Shown here: positions 1 through 8,159 of the stretch, one piece after another
Numbering within the stretch: position 1 is the stretch's first letter
Layout of the letters: every line of letters starts with the position of its first letter
Assembly: GCA_011369445.1 (NCBI GenBank)
Contig: DRQF01000293.1
Location: forward strand, 1-52,524
DNA from: Planctomycetota bacterium
GTDB lineage: Bacteria; Planctomycetota; GCA-002687715; DRQF01
Length of the DNA: 52,524 nt
Direction: 5' to 3'
Notes under the pieces: model-generated
Told to the model about the DNA's origin: nothing
The model's database searches: none
The model's input: only the letters and a program-made list of their open reading frames with translations
Program-made: the position numbers and the translations under genes

Positions 1-2
1 GA

Positions 3-878
3 CCCCGCGGCGCCGGGATCAATGCCGGTTCCTTGGATGTCCTCTCCCTCGGGCAGGGCGGGAACGTTCTCCTCGGCTTCGGCGTCACGATCGCCGACGG
101 GCCCGGTGAGGATCTCACCGTCTTCGAGAATCCCTTCTACTTTCCCATCGGAACCTTCAGCGCTTTCTCGGAGGCCGCTTTCGTGGAGGTGTCGACCAAC
201 GGGGTGGACTTCGCCCGATTCCCCAGTTCGTACGTGGGACCACCCGCGCCGCAGTCGGCCTTCGGGAGTCTGCCGGCCGGAACGTTTTCGAATCTTGCGG
301 GTGGACTGCCCGTTTTGGCGAACACCGCGATTGGTCTCGGTGACGCCTTCGATCCCACCGTTTCAGGGGGAGAGGCCTTCGACCTGGCGGACCTCTATGG
401 GGATCCGCTCGTGGCCTCCGGGGTGGTCGATCTCACCGCCATTCACTTCGTACGTCTCGTGGACGTCGTCGCGGGGGTCGACGCCGACTCCACCGGACAG
501 CTCATCTACGACAACGGGGGCCTCGGCAGCGCGGACATCGATGCCGTGGCCGTCCTGCATCACACTGGGAACGTGAGTGCCTCGGGGCCAGCGGTCTCGA
601 TCTCCTACGATCCGGCCGGCCGCTTGCAGGTGGCGATCTCCGATCCCAACGGGCTTGGGGATCTCGACCCCGTTTCGTTTCGCGCATCGTTCGACGTCGT
701 GCCGGTGACCGTTGCGAATTTCCAGGCGTTCTTCCCCTACGTGGCTGTGACGTCGACGTCGGTGACCTTCACCTCCGCCGCCGTCGTGCAGGGCCAAGGC
801 GTCCTCGGCGTGCTCGCCGTGTCCGTGGCGGACCTCACGGGTACGCGTTCCTCCAGCCAGTTTTTCATTCAGGGTTGA
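3..878 (+). CDS. Secreted/cell-surface beta-rich protein, 5' end outside window
   Basis: The reading frame is open from the first complete codon (base 3), so the true start lies upstream; an internal TTG at base 33 should not be taken as the start. The visible 291 residues contain repeated short beta-like segments (GSLDVLSLGQGG, VTIADGPGEDLTVFENPF, AAFVEVSTNGVDFARFPS). This pattern is familiar from uncharacterised planctomycete and other bacterial surface proteins, where it marks a domain describing 'whole-structure' beta-sandwich folds of unknown function. It ends in SSQFFIQG with no sorting motif that I recognise. The next gene, also secreted, starts 77 bases downstream and could be co-transcribed. 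Extracellular location is inferred from composition (no charged coiled coil, many G/T/S/V) because the signal peptide is not in view. Confidence 0.75.
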   Translation, partial: PRGAGINAGSLDVLSLGQGGNVLLGFGVTIADGPGEDLTVFENPFYFPIGTFSAFSEAAFVEVSTNGVDFARFPSSYVGPPAPQSAFGSLPAGTFSNLAGGLPVLANTAIGLGDAFDPTVSGGEAFDLADLYGDPLVASGVVDLTAIHFVRLVDVVAGVDADSTGQLIYDNGGLGSADIDAVAVLHHTGNVSASGPAVSISYDPAGRLQVAISDPNGLGDLDPVSFRASFDVVPVTVANFQAFFPYVAVTSTSVTFTSAAVVQGQGVLGVLAVSVADLTGTRSSSQFFIQG

Positions 879-955
879 GAGCTCGGGGGGGAATGCCCCC
901 ATTCGCTCGACCCTCCCTTCGTTCCAACTCGATCCACTTCACGGGAGAATCCACG

Positions 956-2359
956 ATGTCAAGACGCTTGCTACCTTTGTTCCTTCTCGTTTCGATCATG
1001 TCCGGTCTCACCGCCCAGGAAGGGCTCATCGACCAGTACTTTGCCGCGGGCCAACGCGCCCTGCCCGCCGATCCCGCGTTTCTCGGTCGCGCCTTCGACG
1101 TGGCGCCCGACGGTCGCCTCGTGGTGGCGGTGGGTCTCGACATCTACCAGGAGGATGCCCCGGGCGCCGGCACCTACAGCTTGCTCGGGACCCTTCCGGG
1201 GACCCCGCCCATGTTCGGGCCGGCTTTTCTGAGAATCTCGCCTAATGGCTCCAAAGTCGCCTATGGCGACAACGCGGGAGGCGTGGGGATCTATGACCTT
1301 CCCCAGCTCACGGGGGCGGTCTTCAATGCGTCTCATTTTGACGCGACTTGGTTGGATGACGACCACCTGGCCATCACGGACTTCGGGGTGGTCACGCTTC
1401 TCGATGTGAACAGCACCGACCCCATGAATCCAGCCAATCCGATCCTCATCCAGAACATCGGCGGCGCTTCCGCCGGCATCACGTTCGACGCCGCGGGGAA
1501 CCTCTTCACCGGAAACGGATTCACCATCGGGGGCCCCAGCGTCACGGGTGACATCAAGGTCTTCGACGCTCTCAGTTGGACCGCCGCCATCACCTCTGGC
1601 GTCCCTCTCGACTTCGAGAACGACGGACAGTTTCTCGGGAACGTGCTTTCCGCGTCGCCTCTCGGCTTCGACGGAAGGGGCAATCTTCTCGTGGGTGGGG
1701 GCGACGCCTTTGGCGGAGGAGCTTCCGGTTATGCGGCGGTGATCTCACGGGGCGCGGTGCGGGATGCTCTGGCCGGAGCCGGTGTTCTCGACCCCAACGA
1801 TCCGATCAGAGCTCTGCAGCTGGACCCGAATCCTTCTTCCGGAAGTTTCTATTCGGTGACCTACGATCCCGCGAGCGGGGAATTGCTCTTGGGTGAATTC
1901 GGCGCGGCCTCGCTTTGGGTCTTCAAGCCGTCCAGCTATCCGGGATCCGGCGAGGACTTTTCGATGGCGGCCGGCGTGAACGGTCCGACTTCCCTCGAGC
2001 CGGCGAATCACATGGTGCAGGCGGGTGACACGATCGTGTTGGAACTCTCCAGTCCTCTCGGCGGCAATGCGGGGCTTCTTCCCCTCGTGATGGCCCAGGC
2101 CCACATGGCGGGAACGAACTTGGTCGGTCCGGCTCTTTTCCCCTCCCTGCATCTGGATTTTTCGGCGGGCGCCATGTTCCCGATCGGGCTTTTCGTGCCG
2201 CCCGCGGTGCTTCTGCCCGCCGGGGGAGTGCAGAGCTACGCTTTCACGGCGGCCTCGGGGCTAGGCGGCCTGGCCGTTCGCGTGCAGGCCTTGGTGGGCA
2301 CGCCGCTGGCGGGCAACGGCTTCTTCAGCGCCACCAACGCTCAGGAGTTCATCTTCTAA
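956..2359 (+). CDS. Secreted protein, WD/NHL-like repeats plus C-terminal beta domain
   Basis: A 467-residue protein with a clear Sec signal peptide (MSRRLLPLFLLVSIMSGLTA, likely cut before QEG). I chose the ATG at 956 over an in-frame GTG-type start 81 bases upstream because it is preceded by GGGAGA at a workable distance and leads directly into the signal peptide. Residues about 30-320 look like a beta-propeller-type series (DVAPDGRLVVAVGLDIY, AFLRISPNGSKVAYGD, GITFDAAGNLF, SPLGFDGRGNLLVGG), each with the D/G-rich turns of such repeats. The last about 130 residues are a separate beta-rich domain ending ATNAQEFIF, a kind of C-terminus I associate with secreted proteins of deep-branching Planctomycetota. 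Function unknown; an extracellular binding or structural role is the most that can be inferred. Confidence 0.85.
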   Translation: MSRRLLPLFLLVSIMSGLTAQEGLIDQYFAAGQRALPADPAFLGRAFDVAPDGRLVVAVGLDIYQEDAPGAGTYSLLGTLPGTPPMFGPAFLRISPNGSKVAYGDNAGGVGIYDLPQLTGAVFNASHFDATWLDDDHLAITDFGVVTLLDVNSTDPMNPANPILIQNIGGASAGITFDAAGNLFTGNGFTIGGPSVTGDIKVFDALSWTAAITSGVPLDFENDGQFLGNVLSASPLGFDGRGNLLVGGGDAFGGGASGYAAVISRGAVRDALAGAGVLDPNDPIRALQLDPNPSSGSFYSVTYDPASGELLLGEFGAASLWVFKPSSYPGSGEDFSMAAGVNGPTSLEPANHMVQAGDTIVLELSSPLGGNAGLLPLVMAQAHMAGTNLVGPALFPSLHLDFSAGAMFPIGLFVPPAVLLPAGGVQSYAFTAASGLGGLAVRVQALVGTPLAGNGFFSATNAQEFIF

Positions 2360-2401
2360 CCTTTCCATGACGCTGCCCTCGGCGGTTCGAGACACCCCGA
2401 A

Positions 2402-2872
2402 CTACTTCGAGACGAGGATCGCGGAGTCTGCAAAGAGGTCGACGAAGGCGGCGAGATGCTCCTTGCCTTTCAGCGCGAAGCCCACCCATCCCCCCATCCC
2501 GGCGGGCTTCGCGTTGAAGTAGAGTCCCTTTGTCAGCAATCCCGTTCCAACCTTCAGTCGCTGCATGAGGCTGATGTCGACGAATACAGTTTCCTCAGTC
2601 GCTTCAGCCAGATGGGTGATGAAGGTCTCGAGGTCGTCGAGGGTGGTGTCCGGGGCCGTCAGAAACTCGGAAAGGGCTTCGCTCACGGGACGATCGCACA
2701 ACGAGAAGCGCTTCTTGATGACGTAGGCGCTGCCCACGAACTCGTTGATCCGCGTGGGGATCATGAGGGCATACCTGCGGGTGCAGACCAAACAGCCGTC
2801 GCCGATGCCGGGGCGGCCCACGTAGGTCGTCTTGGGATGGAAGGCGTAATCACGCCCGAGTTGGATGGCCAT
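2402..2872 (-). CDS. Hypothetical protein, 156 aa
   Basis: Not recognised. The protein starts at the ATG whose complement is at 2870-2872 and has no signal peptide and no membrane segment. It holds two nearby cysteines (GDGCLVCTRR, residues about 25-34) that form a CxxC pair, an internal acidic helix-like stretch (TLDDLETFITHLAEATEE) and a C-terminal region rich in hydrophobic alternation. The codon use is ordinary for the window, with G/C favoured at third positions, which supports real coding. It is convergent with the secreted protein to its left (43 bases between stop codons) and lies downstream of the DUF1579 gene on the same strand, but about 150 bases with a hairpin separate them, so independent transcription is likely. 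A cytoplasmic location is inferred. Confidence 0.65.
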   Translation of the reverse strand: MAIQLGRDYAFHPKTTYVGRPGIGDGCLVCTRRYALMIPTRINEFVGSAYVIKKRFSLCDRPVSEALSEFLTAPDTTLDDLETFITHLAEATEETVFVDISLMQRLKVGTGLLTKGLYFNAKPAGMGGWVGFALKGKEHLAAFVDLFADSAILVSK

Positions 2873-2978
2873 GGTCTATTCGTCCAGAATCATATGTGAC
2901 TCTCGACTTATCGGACCGCGGCCGTGGAAGGACCTACCGACGAATGAAAACCCATCCGCCCCATGGTGCCAATGCGGT

Positions 2979-3008
2979 CGCGGCCCGAGATCGTGGTCCC
3001 GGGCCGCG
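2979..3008 (-). terminator. GC-rich hairpin downstream of DUF1579 gene
   Basis: A perfect 9-bp inverted repeat, CGCGGCCCG at 2979-2987 with CGGGCCGCG at 3000-3008 around a 12-base loop, lies 16 bases beyond the stop of the minus-strand gene at 3025. There is no T tract, so it is either a weak terminator or an mRNA 3' end stabiliser. Confidence 0.4.
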
Positions 3009-3024
3009 AGCTGGCGTGGTTGAC

Positions 3025-4092
3025 CTACTTCGACTTTTCGAAGAATCCCTCGAATGAGAATTCCGGTTTGCCCGTGCCCACGAGCCGTGTCGTGCGGATG
3101 TGCATCGCCGATCCATTCTTCTGGTACCTGAGGATCGTTCGGTTGGCCATGGGTTGACCCGCAAGGACGCCCGTGCTGACGAAGACCACCGATCCGTCAT
3201 CGAGGATGCGGGCGTCCTCGACCATGAACTCGCCGGAGTTGCTCAGGGTGAAGGACTTGTAGCAGTTGTCCTGATCGCTCCAGCCCATGTAGACATATCC
3301 CTCGTAGACGAAGGGCGATCCCGGCGCCGGGTCTCCGACGATGTGTCCCATCTGGATGTGGCCGCCGAGAATGCGTGAGATCGTCTCCTTCCCGCTGACG
3401 GGCATGGCGGCCATGCCGGGCATCGGGACCACCGAGCCCTTGCGCAGGATCCAGACTCCGGAGTCGTCGCGGAGCCGCTTCATGGCGGGATCGGGGGCGG
3501 CCATCGCGAGTTTCACGGTCGAAGGGGTGACTTCGAAGCCCTTGCCTCCCCGCCTCATGCCACCGTTCACGTGCAAAAACGGCGAGGCGCCCGCCACCGC
3601 GCGCTCGATGCGAAAGATGTAGAGATCCTTGGTGGCGAAACGGGTCCTCCATGTTTCGGTGACGGACTGCCCTTCCTCCATCATGGATTGCGACCCTACG
3701 ATGAGGTTGTCCTCGGCCCACAGAATACGTTGCATCGATGGGCTGCCCGCGTTGCTGAAGCTCATGACGCGGTACTGCTTCGTGGCTTGGTCGTAGCCGT
3801 AATAGGATCGGAAGATCAGGGGCGGCGCGCCCTCCATCGCAAGGTCGATGCGCATGTCTTCCTGATAGGCCCATCCTCCGAGCACCTTCTTACAGGTCGA
3901 ATGAGCTGTCCATTTCACGGGGTCCTCATCTGCGGAGGCGCGGACGAGACCGTCGCCTTCCCAGTTCCCCACCAACTTCTCATATCGCCCCAACTCCTTC
4001 GGCGGGGTCATCATCATGTCGTCCTGCGCCGGCATGAAGGGGGTTGCGATCAGGGTGGCCAGCAGTGCGAGTCGAAGGCTATGCAGACGCAT
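3025..4092 (-). CDS. Secreted DUF1579-family protein, two tandem domains
   Basis: A 355-residue exported protein. I use the ATG at 4092 rather than the longer frame because GGAGACC sits just upstream and the first residues (MRLHSLRLALLATLIATPFMPA) form a Sec signal peptide. The mature part has two copies of the DUF1579 lipocalin-like beta fold. Copy 1 begins with LVGNWEGDGLVRA and contains SYYGYDQATKQYRVMSFSN. Copy 2 begins about residue 205 and contains YEGYVYMGWSDQDNCYKSFT. The two YxGYxxxxxxYxxxSFSN-like segments correspond to each other, indicating duplication. DUF1579 proteins are common in Planctomycetota and have no established biochemical role; a hydrophobic ligand-binding cup is suggested by the fold. 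The gene lies downstream of the DUF1552 gene on the same strand but is separated by a hairpin. Confidence 0.85.
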   Translation of the reverse strand: MRLHSLRLALLATLIATPFMPAQDDMMMTPPKELGRYEKLVGNWEGDGLVRASADEDPVKWTAHSTCKKVLGGWAYQEDMRIDLAMEGAPPLIFRSYYGYDQATKQYRVMSFSNAGSPSMQRILWAEDNLIVGSQSMMEEGQSVTETWRTRFATKDLYIFRIERAVAGASPFLHVNGGMRRGGKGFEVTPSTVKLAMAAPDPAMKRLRDDSGVWILRKGSVVPMPGMAAMPVSGKETISRILGGHIQMGHIVGDPAPGSPFVYEGYVYMGWSDQDNCYKSFTLSNSGEFMVEDARILDDGSVVFVSTGVLAGQPMANRTILRYQKNGSAMHIRTTRLVGTGKPEFSFEGFFEKSK

Positions 4093-4209
4093 GGGAGGGT
4101 CTCCTTGGCTAACGGATTGAAGGATCGGTCGATGGGCGCGGGGCCCGGGACACGCGCGACCCACATCATAACCCGTTCTCCAAGAAAAGGACGGTTCCCA
4201 AGGTGGGGG

Positions 4210-4231
4210 GGGAGGCCTTCGATGGCCTCCC
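4210..4231 (-). terminator. Hairpin immediately after DUF1552 stop
   Basis: GGGAGGCC at 4210-4217 and GGCCTCCC at 4224-4231 form a perfect 8-bp stem with loop TTCGAT, beginning one base after the minus-strand stop codon at 4232. No T tract follows on the minus strand, so it may be a weak terminator or a stabilising 3' structure that separates the DUF1592/DUF1552 operon from the DUF1579 gene. Confidence 0.4.
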
Positions 4232-5569
4232 TCAAATCCCTTGGAGCGGACCTGTCGCGTCCGCGAAGGTCTCGGCGCCGCAGCCGAATCCGCGGAGCAA
4301 GGTCAGGTAGAGGTTGGCCAGCGGTGTGTTCTTCGGGAACCGAAGGTGCCGCCCTGGGTGCAGGAGTCCGCCCGCGCGGCCGGCGAGGAGAATGGGAAGC
4401 TCGTCGTGGTTGTGGCGATCTCCATCCGAGATGCCCGAACCGAAGAGTACGGCGGACTGGTTGAGGAGCGAGCCCTCGCCGTCATCGATTGTGGCGAGAC
4501 GGTCGAGGAAACGCTTGAATTCTTCCACGTGGAAGCGATCGATGCGCCGCAACTGTGCGAGTTTGTTCTCATCCTCGCCGTGGTGGGAAAGATCGTGATG
4601 CCCCTCGGAGATGTCCAGGTGGGGGAAGGTCACATTGCTACCCGCGTTCCCCAGCATGAACGTCGCCACGCGCACACGGTCGGTCTGAAGGGCGAGAGCC
4701 AGGATGTCGTACATCCGGCGGATCCTGTTTCGTCGGCCGCCGCCTCCCTGGAGCACCCGTTCCGCGCCTTCGGGCAGATCCACGTCATCTCGATCGGTTT
4801 GGAGCTTCTTCTCCAACTCCCTCACGGCGTCCATGTATTCGGCGAGCTTGGCCCGGTCCTTGCCTCCGAGTCGACGCCTCAAATCGTTTGCATCCTCGAG
4901 CACGAGATCGAGCAGGCTGCGCCTTCGCGCGGCCATCTCACGTTTGGCGGCGGCGTCGAGAGCCGCATTCGGGTCGCCGAAGAGGCGTTTGAAAACATCC
5001 TTGGGCCGCGTCGCCTTGGGCACGGGAGTCCCCGGCGCTTTCCACGAGATGTTGTTGGTGTAGGCGCAACTGTATCCGGAGTCGCATGAGCCGGCGCGGC
5101 GGCCCCGGTCCACGCCCAACTCCAGGGACGCCAAGAGGGTCTCGCCTCCGATGCGCCGGGCGAGGACTTGGTCGACCGAGACGCCGGCCTGGATGTCGGC
5201 GCCGCCGGTTTTCCTCGGATGGGACGCCGTGAGAAAGCTGCCTGCCGCACGGGCGTGATCACCGGGACCGTCGCCGTGGGGGCGCGCCCCGTCCAAAGTG
5301 AGTCCCGACAGAACGGTCACGTCCCCCCGGCGATCCTCGAGAGGGCGGAGGGAGTGGGGGAGAGCGAAGGACTTGCCCTCTCGATGGGGAAACCAGTCGT
5401 CCGTTTTCACCCCGTTGGGGGCGAATACGAAGACCGCTCGGAGAGGACGCCGGCCCGAGTCTCCGCGGGCCGGCGCCATTGCGTCCAAGAACGGCAGCGC
5501 CAAGCAAGCCCCGGCACCCTTGAGGAAAAGCCTTCGATCGAGTCGCAAACCGCGGAGAACATGGGGCAT
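4232..5569 (-). CDS. DUF1552 domain protein with Tat signal
   Basis: A 445-residue DUF1552 protein, the usual partner of DUF1592-type cytochromes in Planctomycetota, Verrucomicrobiota and Myxococcota. Start at 5569 (ATG) gives MPHVLRGLRLDRRLFLKGAG; the RRLFLK core followed by a short hydrophobic stretch ending APARG is a twin-arginine export signal, so the protein is predicted to be folded before export to the periplasm. Family features visible are VFVFAPNGVKTDDWFP near the N-terminus, SCDSGYSCAYTNNISW in the middle and SDGDRHNHDELPILLAGRAG near the C-terminus. The HDxLP pattern recalls the sulfatase/DUF1501-like fold of related planctomycete proteins. Only 13 bases separate it from the DUF1592 gene upstream, so the two are one operon. 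The substrate of such pairs is not established. Confidence 0.92.
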   Translation of the reverse strand: MPHVLRGLRLDRRLFLKGAGACLALPFLDAMAPARGDSGRRPLRAVFVFAPNGVKTDDWFPHREGKSFALPHSLRPLEDRRGDVTVLSGLTLDGARPHGDGPGDHARAAGSFLTASHPRKTGGADIQAGVSVDQVLARRIGGETLLASLELGVDRGRRAGSCDSGYSCAYTNNISWKAPGTPVPKATRPKDVFKRLFGDPNAALDAAAKREMAARRRSLLDLVLEDANDLRRRLGGKDRAKLAEYMDAVRELEKKLQTDRDDVDLPEGAERVLQGGGGRRNRIRRMYDILALALQTDRVRVATFMLGNAGSNVTFPHLDISEGHHDLSHHGEDENKLAQLRRIDRFHVEEFKRFLDRLATIDDGEGSLLNQSAVLFGSGISDGDRHNHDELPILLAGRAGGLLHPGRHLRFPKNTPLANLYLTLLRGFGCGAETFADATGPLQGI

Positions 5570-5582
5570 GATCGTGCTCCTC

Positions 5583-7856
5583 TCAGGGCGCCGTGTTCCG
5601 GAGTCGAAATGCGTCGAGGCCCACAATGGCCAGCACGACGTCCTCCAGCGTCGCATCCAAGCCGGGGAGGCGGCCCGCGGCCGCTGCCAGTTGAACACGG
5701 TCGGCGGGCCCGGCCTCTCTTCCCACTCCGTAGAGGAAGAGTTTGTGCAACAGGCTCCTCGTCAGCCCGTCGTGCTCAGTGAGAACGGCGTCGAGCTCGG
5801 CCACTCCGTCGATCTCGCGTCCCCCCGGGAGTTCGCCTTTGGCGTCGATGGCGTTCCTACCGTCTCGATCACGCCACCGGCCGACAGCGTCGAAGTTCTC
5901 GAGGGCGAATCCCAGGCCGTCCATGCGCTCGTGGCACGATGCACATTCCGGCTGGGCGCGATGGGATTCCAGTTTTTCTCTGAGGCTCCTCGTGCCCGTG
6001 ACCTGGGACTCGTCGAGACGGCTCACGACGCCCGGTGGGGGCGGTGGGGGAGGGGCGTCCATGAGATTCTCGAGAATCCATTTGCCCCGTTTGACGGGAG
6101 ACGTCCTGGAGGCATGGGACGTGAGCGTCAAGATGGCGGCCTTCCCCAACAGCCCGCGCCTGCGATCATGGGACCATTCGTGGCGCTGGAAGTCCTCCCC
6201 CACGATCCCTTGCACGCCGTAGTGCCGGGCCAGGCGTTCGTCGAGAAACGTGGTCTTGCTCTCGATCAGTGCTCGGATGGGCCGGCGTTCCTTCAGGATG
6301 AATCGGAAAAACAGCTCCACCTCCCGGGACATCGATTTGCGGAGTGCGTCGTCGAAACGAGGAAAGAGCTTCGCGTCGGGAGTGGCGTCCTCCAGATTCC
6401 GGGTCTCCAGCCATTGGCCGGCGAACCCGCGAGCGAGTGCTTCGGAACGGTCGTCGCGGAGCATGCGACGAGCTTCGGCGAGAAGAACCTCCACCCGTCC
6501 CAGCTCTCTTCGTCTCGCCCTCTCGAGGAGCACCTCATCGGGAGGGGCGCTCCACAGAAAGTAAGAGAGTCGACTTGCGAGAGCGTAGTCACCCACGGGT
6601 AGGACTTTGCGGGTGCGTCCTCTTGCCCCCGGCTCGACCCGGAAGAGAAAGTGAGGGGACACGAGGAGCGCTGTGAGAACGTCTCTCATGGCTTCGCCGA
6701 AACTTCTCCCCTTTTCCGTCTCGCGGACGAGAAAACGAGTGAAGCGGCGTACCTCGCCGATACGGGCCGGTCGCCGCCAGAGATCCAGGATGAGGGGCGG
6801 CAGAATCTTTCGTGCCCGCTGACGCGTCGGCGATTCCGGACGGTCATGGGCGAAGATCCGTCGATGAGCTGCCGGAAGGGGGATGGGATCCGTGGGGCCT
6901 TTCACCTCCACCCAGTCGACGTAGAGGTTGCGGTCTCTTTGCGACGGGTCTTCGGCCTCGGGCTCGTAGAAGTCGTTGAGGAACGTCACGGCCAGCCGAT
7001 GCCGGCCCTTGGGCAGGCGAATTCGAATGACACGTTCTCCCGGACTTGCGCGTCTTTCCGGCACCTCCCAGACCTGCAGTCGCTTGCGATCCAAGGAAAG
7101 AGCCATTTTGGCTGGGTCGTCACCCGCCTGGTCACCGAATGCTCTCACGGTGATGACATAGTCGCCATCCCGTGGGAGAACGACCGGGGCGGACACGGTT
7201 CCGCGGGAGTAGAGCCTCGCCACGTCGCCCTGGCCCACGGCATCCTCGAGTTGCGACGACATCTCCTCGCCCTCGATCCTCCAAACGGGAGGGTGTTCGG
7301 GATCCTCGAGGGAGATGGCCCGTCGGGCCAAGTCCTCTGCCGCGTCGAGATACGTCTCCATGTGGAGGAGGGAGAACGACATGGCATCGCCCATGTTGTC
7401 GAAGCCGTAACCCAGGTTGTCGGCGGGAAAGGCTGCCGATTTCTCGGTGACGAGACCAAGGCGAGCCGCCGTGGTTCGATCGTATTCGAAACGGGAAAGC
7501 CGTCTCAGCGTGACACGGCCGGGCTCCCCAGCCTGGGTCTTCGCGGCCCGCGCGAGGAGGGCGTCGATGCTCGCCACGAAGCCTTTGCGCTCCGCGGAAG
7601 AGGGGAGCGTCTCGTCCGCGGGCGGCATCTCCCCCCGGATCACTCGATTGCGGGCCTCCCTCCATCGGTCCAGATCGTGTAGCCCCGGAGCGACCCACCG
7701 GAGGGCCGAAACGTCGAGTCCCGCTTCGGGAGCTGTGCCTCCATGGCAGTCGACGCAGAATTGGTCGAGGAAATCCCGGGGATTCTGAGCCGAAAGGGAT
7801 TGACCGAACTGAACGACGAGGAGGAGCCCGAAGAGTTGGAAGAGACGGTGGGTCAT
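5583..7856 (-). CDS. Planctomycete-type cytochrome c / DUF1587-1595-1592-1588-1585 protein
   Basis: A 757-residue exported protein with a signal peptide (residues 1-23, ending LSAQ) followed by a c-type heme site CVDCH at residues 34-38 (PSCyt1 type). The order is then DUF1587 (FEYDRTTAARLGL), a carbohydrate-binding-like beta domain, DUF1595, DUF1592 (LASRLSYFLWSAPPDE), DUF1588 with a second CASCH site (ECASCHERMDGLGFALENFD) and DUF1585 (HKLFLYGVGREAGPAD). This is the canonical architecture. The family is thought to act in the periplasm, perhaps in electron transfer linked to polymer breakdown, but no reaction is proven. It is the first gene of a two-gene operon with the DUF1552 protein. There is no Shine-Dalgarno near the ATG, and a TATACT box ends only 8 bases before it, which suggests leaderless translation. 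Confidence 0.95.
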   Translation of the reverse strand: MTHRLFQLFGLLLVVQFGQSLSAQNPRDFLDQFCVDCHGGTAPEAGLDVSALRWVAPGLHDLDRWREARNRVIRGEMPPADETLPSSAERKGFVASIDALLARAAKTQAGEPGRVTLRRLSRFEYDRTTAARLGLVTEKSAAFPADNLGYGFDNMGDAMSFSLLHMETYLDAAEDLARRAISLEDPEHPPVWRIEGEEMSSQLEDAVGQGDVARLYSRGTVSAPVVLPRDGDYVITVRAFGDQAGDDPAKMALSLDRKRLQVWEVPERRASPGERVIRIRLPKGRHRLAVTFLNDFYEPEAEDPSQRDRNLYVDWVEVKGPTDPIPLPAAHRRIFAHDRPESPTRQRARKILPPLILDLWRRPARIGEVRRFTRFLVRETEKGRSFGEAMRDVLTALLVSPHFLFRVEPGARGRTRKVLPVGDYALASRLSYFLWSAPPDEVLLERARRRELGRVEVLLAEARRMLRDDRSEALARGFAGQWLETRNLEDATPDAKLFPRFDDALRKSMSREVELFFRFILKERRPIRALIESKTTFLDERLARHYGVQGIVGEDFQRHEWSHDRRRGLLGKAAILTLTSHASRTSPVKRGKWILENLMDAPPPPPPPGVVSRLDESQVTGTRSLREKLESHRAQPECASCHERMDGLGFALENFDAVGRWRDRDGRNAIDAKGELPGGREIDGVAELDAVLTEHDGLTRSLLHKLFLYGVGREAGPADRVQLAAAAGRLPGLDATLEDVVLAIVGLDAFRLRNTAP

Positions 7857-7864
7857 AGGGTTGC

Positions 7865-7870
7865 AGTATA
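7865..7870 (-). promoter_or_regulatory. Candidate -10 box (TATACT) for the DUF1592/DUF1552 operon
   Basis: On the minus strand TATACT ends 8 bases before the ATG at 7856. If used, transcription would start at or within a base or two of the start codon, giving a leaderless mRNA; this fits the absence of a nearby ribosome binding site. A good -35 was not seen at 17 bases, so this rests on the -10 alone. Confidence 0.35.
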
Positions 7871-7929
7871 GCGATCTCCCGCGAAGCGACCGTCGATTCT
7901 TTCCGGGCGGAAAATCCTGATTTTTTTCG

Positions 7930-8099
7930 ACCGCTTTCGAGATGAAATCCGCTCAGGGGAGTACCCCCCTTCGGTTGTCGATCGCAAGCCCTGGCTGGGT
8001 TGGAAGGACGGGGTGGTTGCGCCAACACGCCCAGCGCCGCCCCTTGAACTCCGGTGAGCCTCGAGGTCCCCACGCCCTTGAGGTTCGCCGGTTTTTTTT
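7930..8099 (+). ncRNA. Candidate structured RNA ending in an intrinsic terminator
   Basis: The 303-base gap between the DUF1592 gene (starts 7856, minus) and the tryptophanase-like gene (ends 8160, minus) has no ORF worth calling but is rich in structure. On the plus strand it carries GGGG-AGTA-CCCC near 7956-7967, a stem GCTGGG/CCCAGC with an inner TTGG/CCAA (about 7993-8035), and then a strong plus-strand terminator at 8051-8099. No plus-strand protein gene leads into that terminator, so a small RNA is the simplest explanation. The 5' end is a guess. The family is not recognised. Confidence 0.35.
8051..8099 (+). terminator. Rho-independent terminator
   Basis: CCGGTGAGCCTC (8051-8062) pairs over 12 bp with GAGGTTCGCCGG (8080-8091), two of the pairs being G-U, around a 17-base loop. 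It is followed at once by eight Ts (8092-8099). The T tract gives the direction: plus strand. A further 6-bp hairpin (CCGGGG/CCCCGG, 8105-8122) lies between it and the end of the minus-strand lyase gene. Confidence 0.8.
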
Positions 8100-8159
8100 A
8101 TGTACCGGGGGATTCTCCCCGGCGGCTGGGCAGGACGGGGCGGAATCTTCCGCGGATGG

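Noticed and set aside
7873-7990. Possible 6S RNA on the minus strand (CCCCTGAGCGGATTTCAT)
   Set aside because: The segment resembles from memory a part of E. coli 6S RNA, and GCGATC/GATCGC with CGAAG/CTTCG could close it. The total would be only about 120 bases and it runs into the DUF1592 promoter, so I do not call it. A covariance search would settle it.
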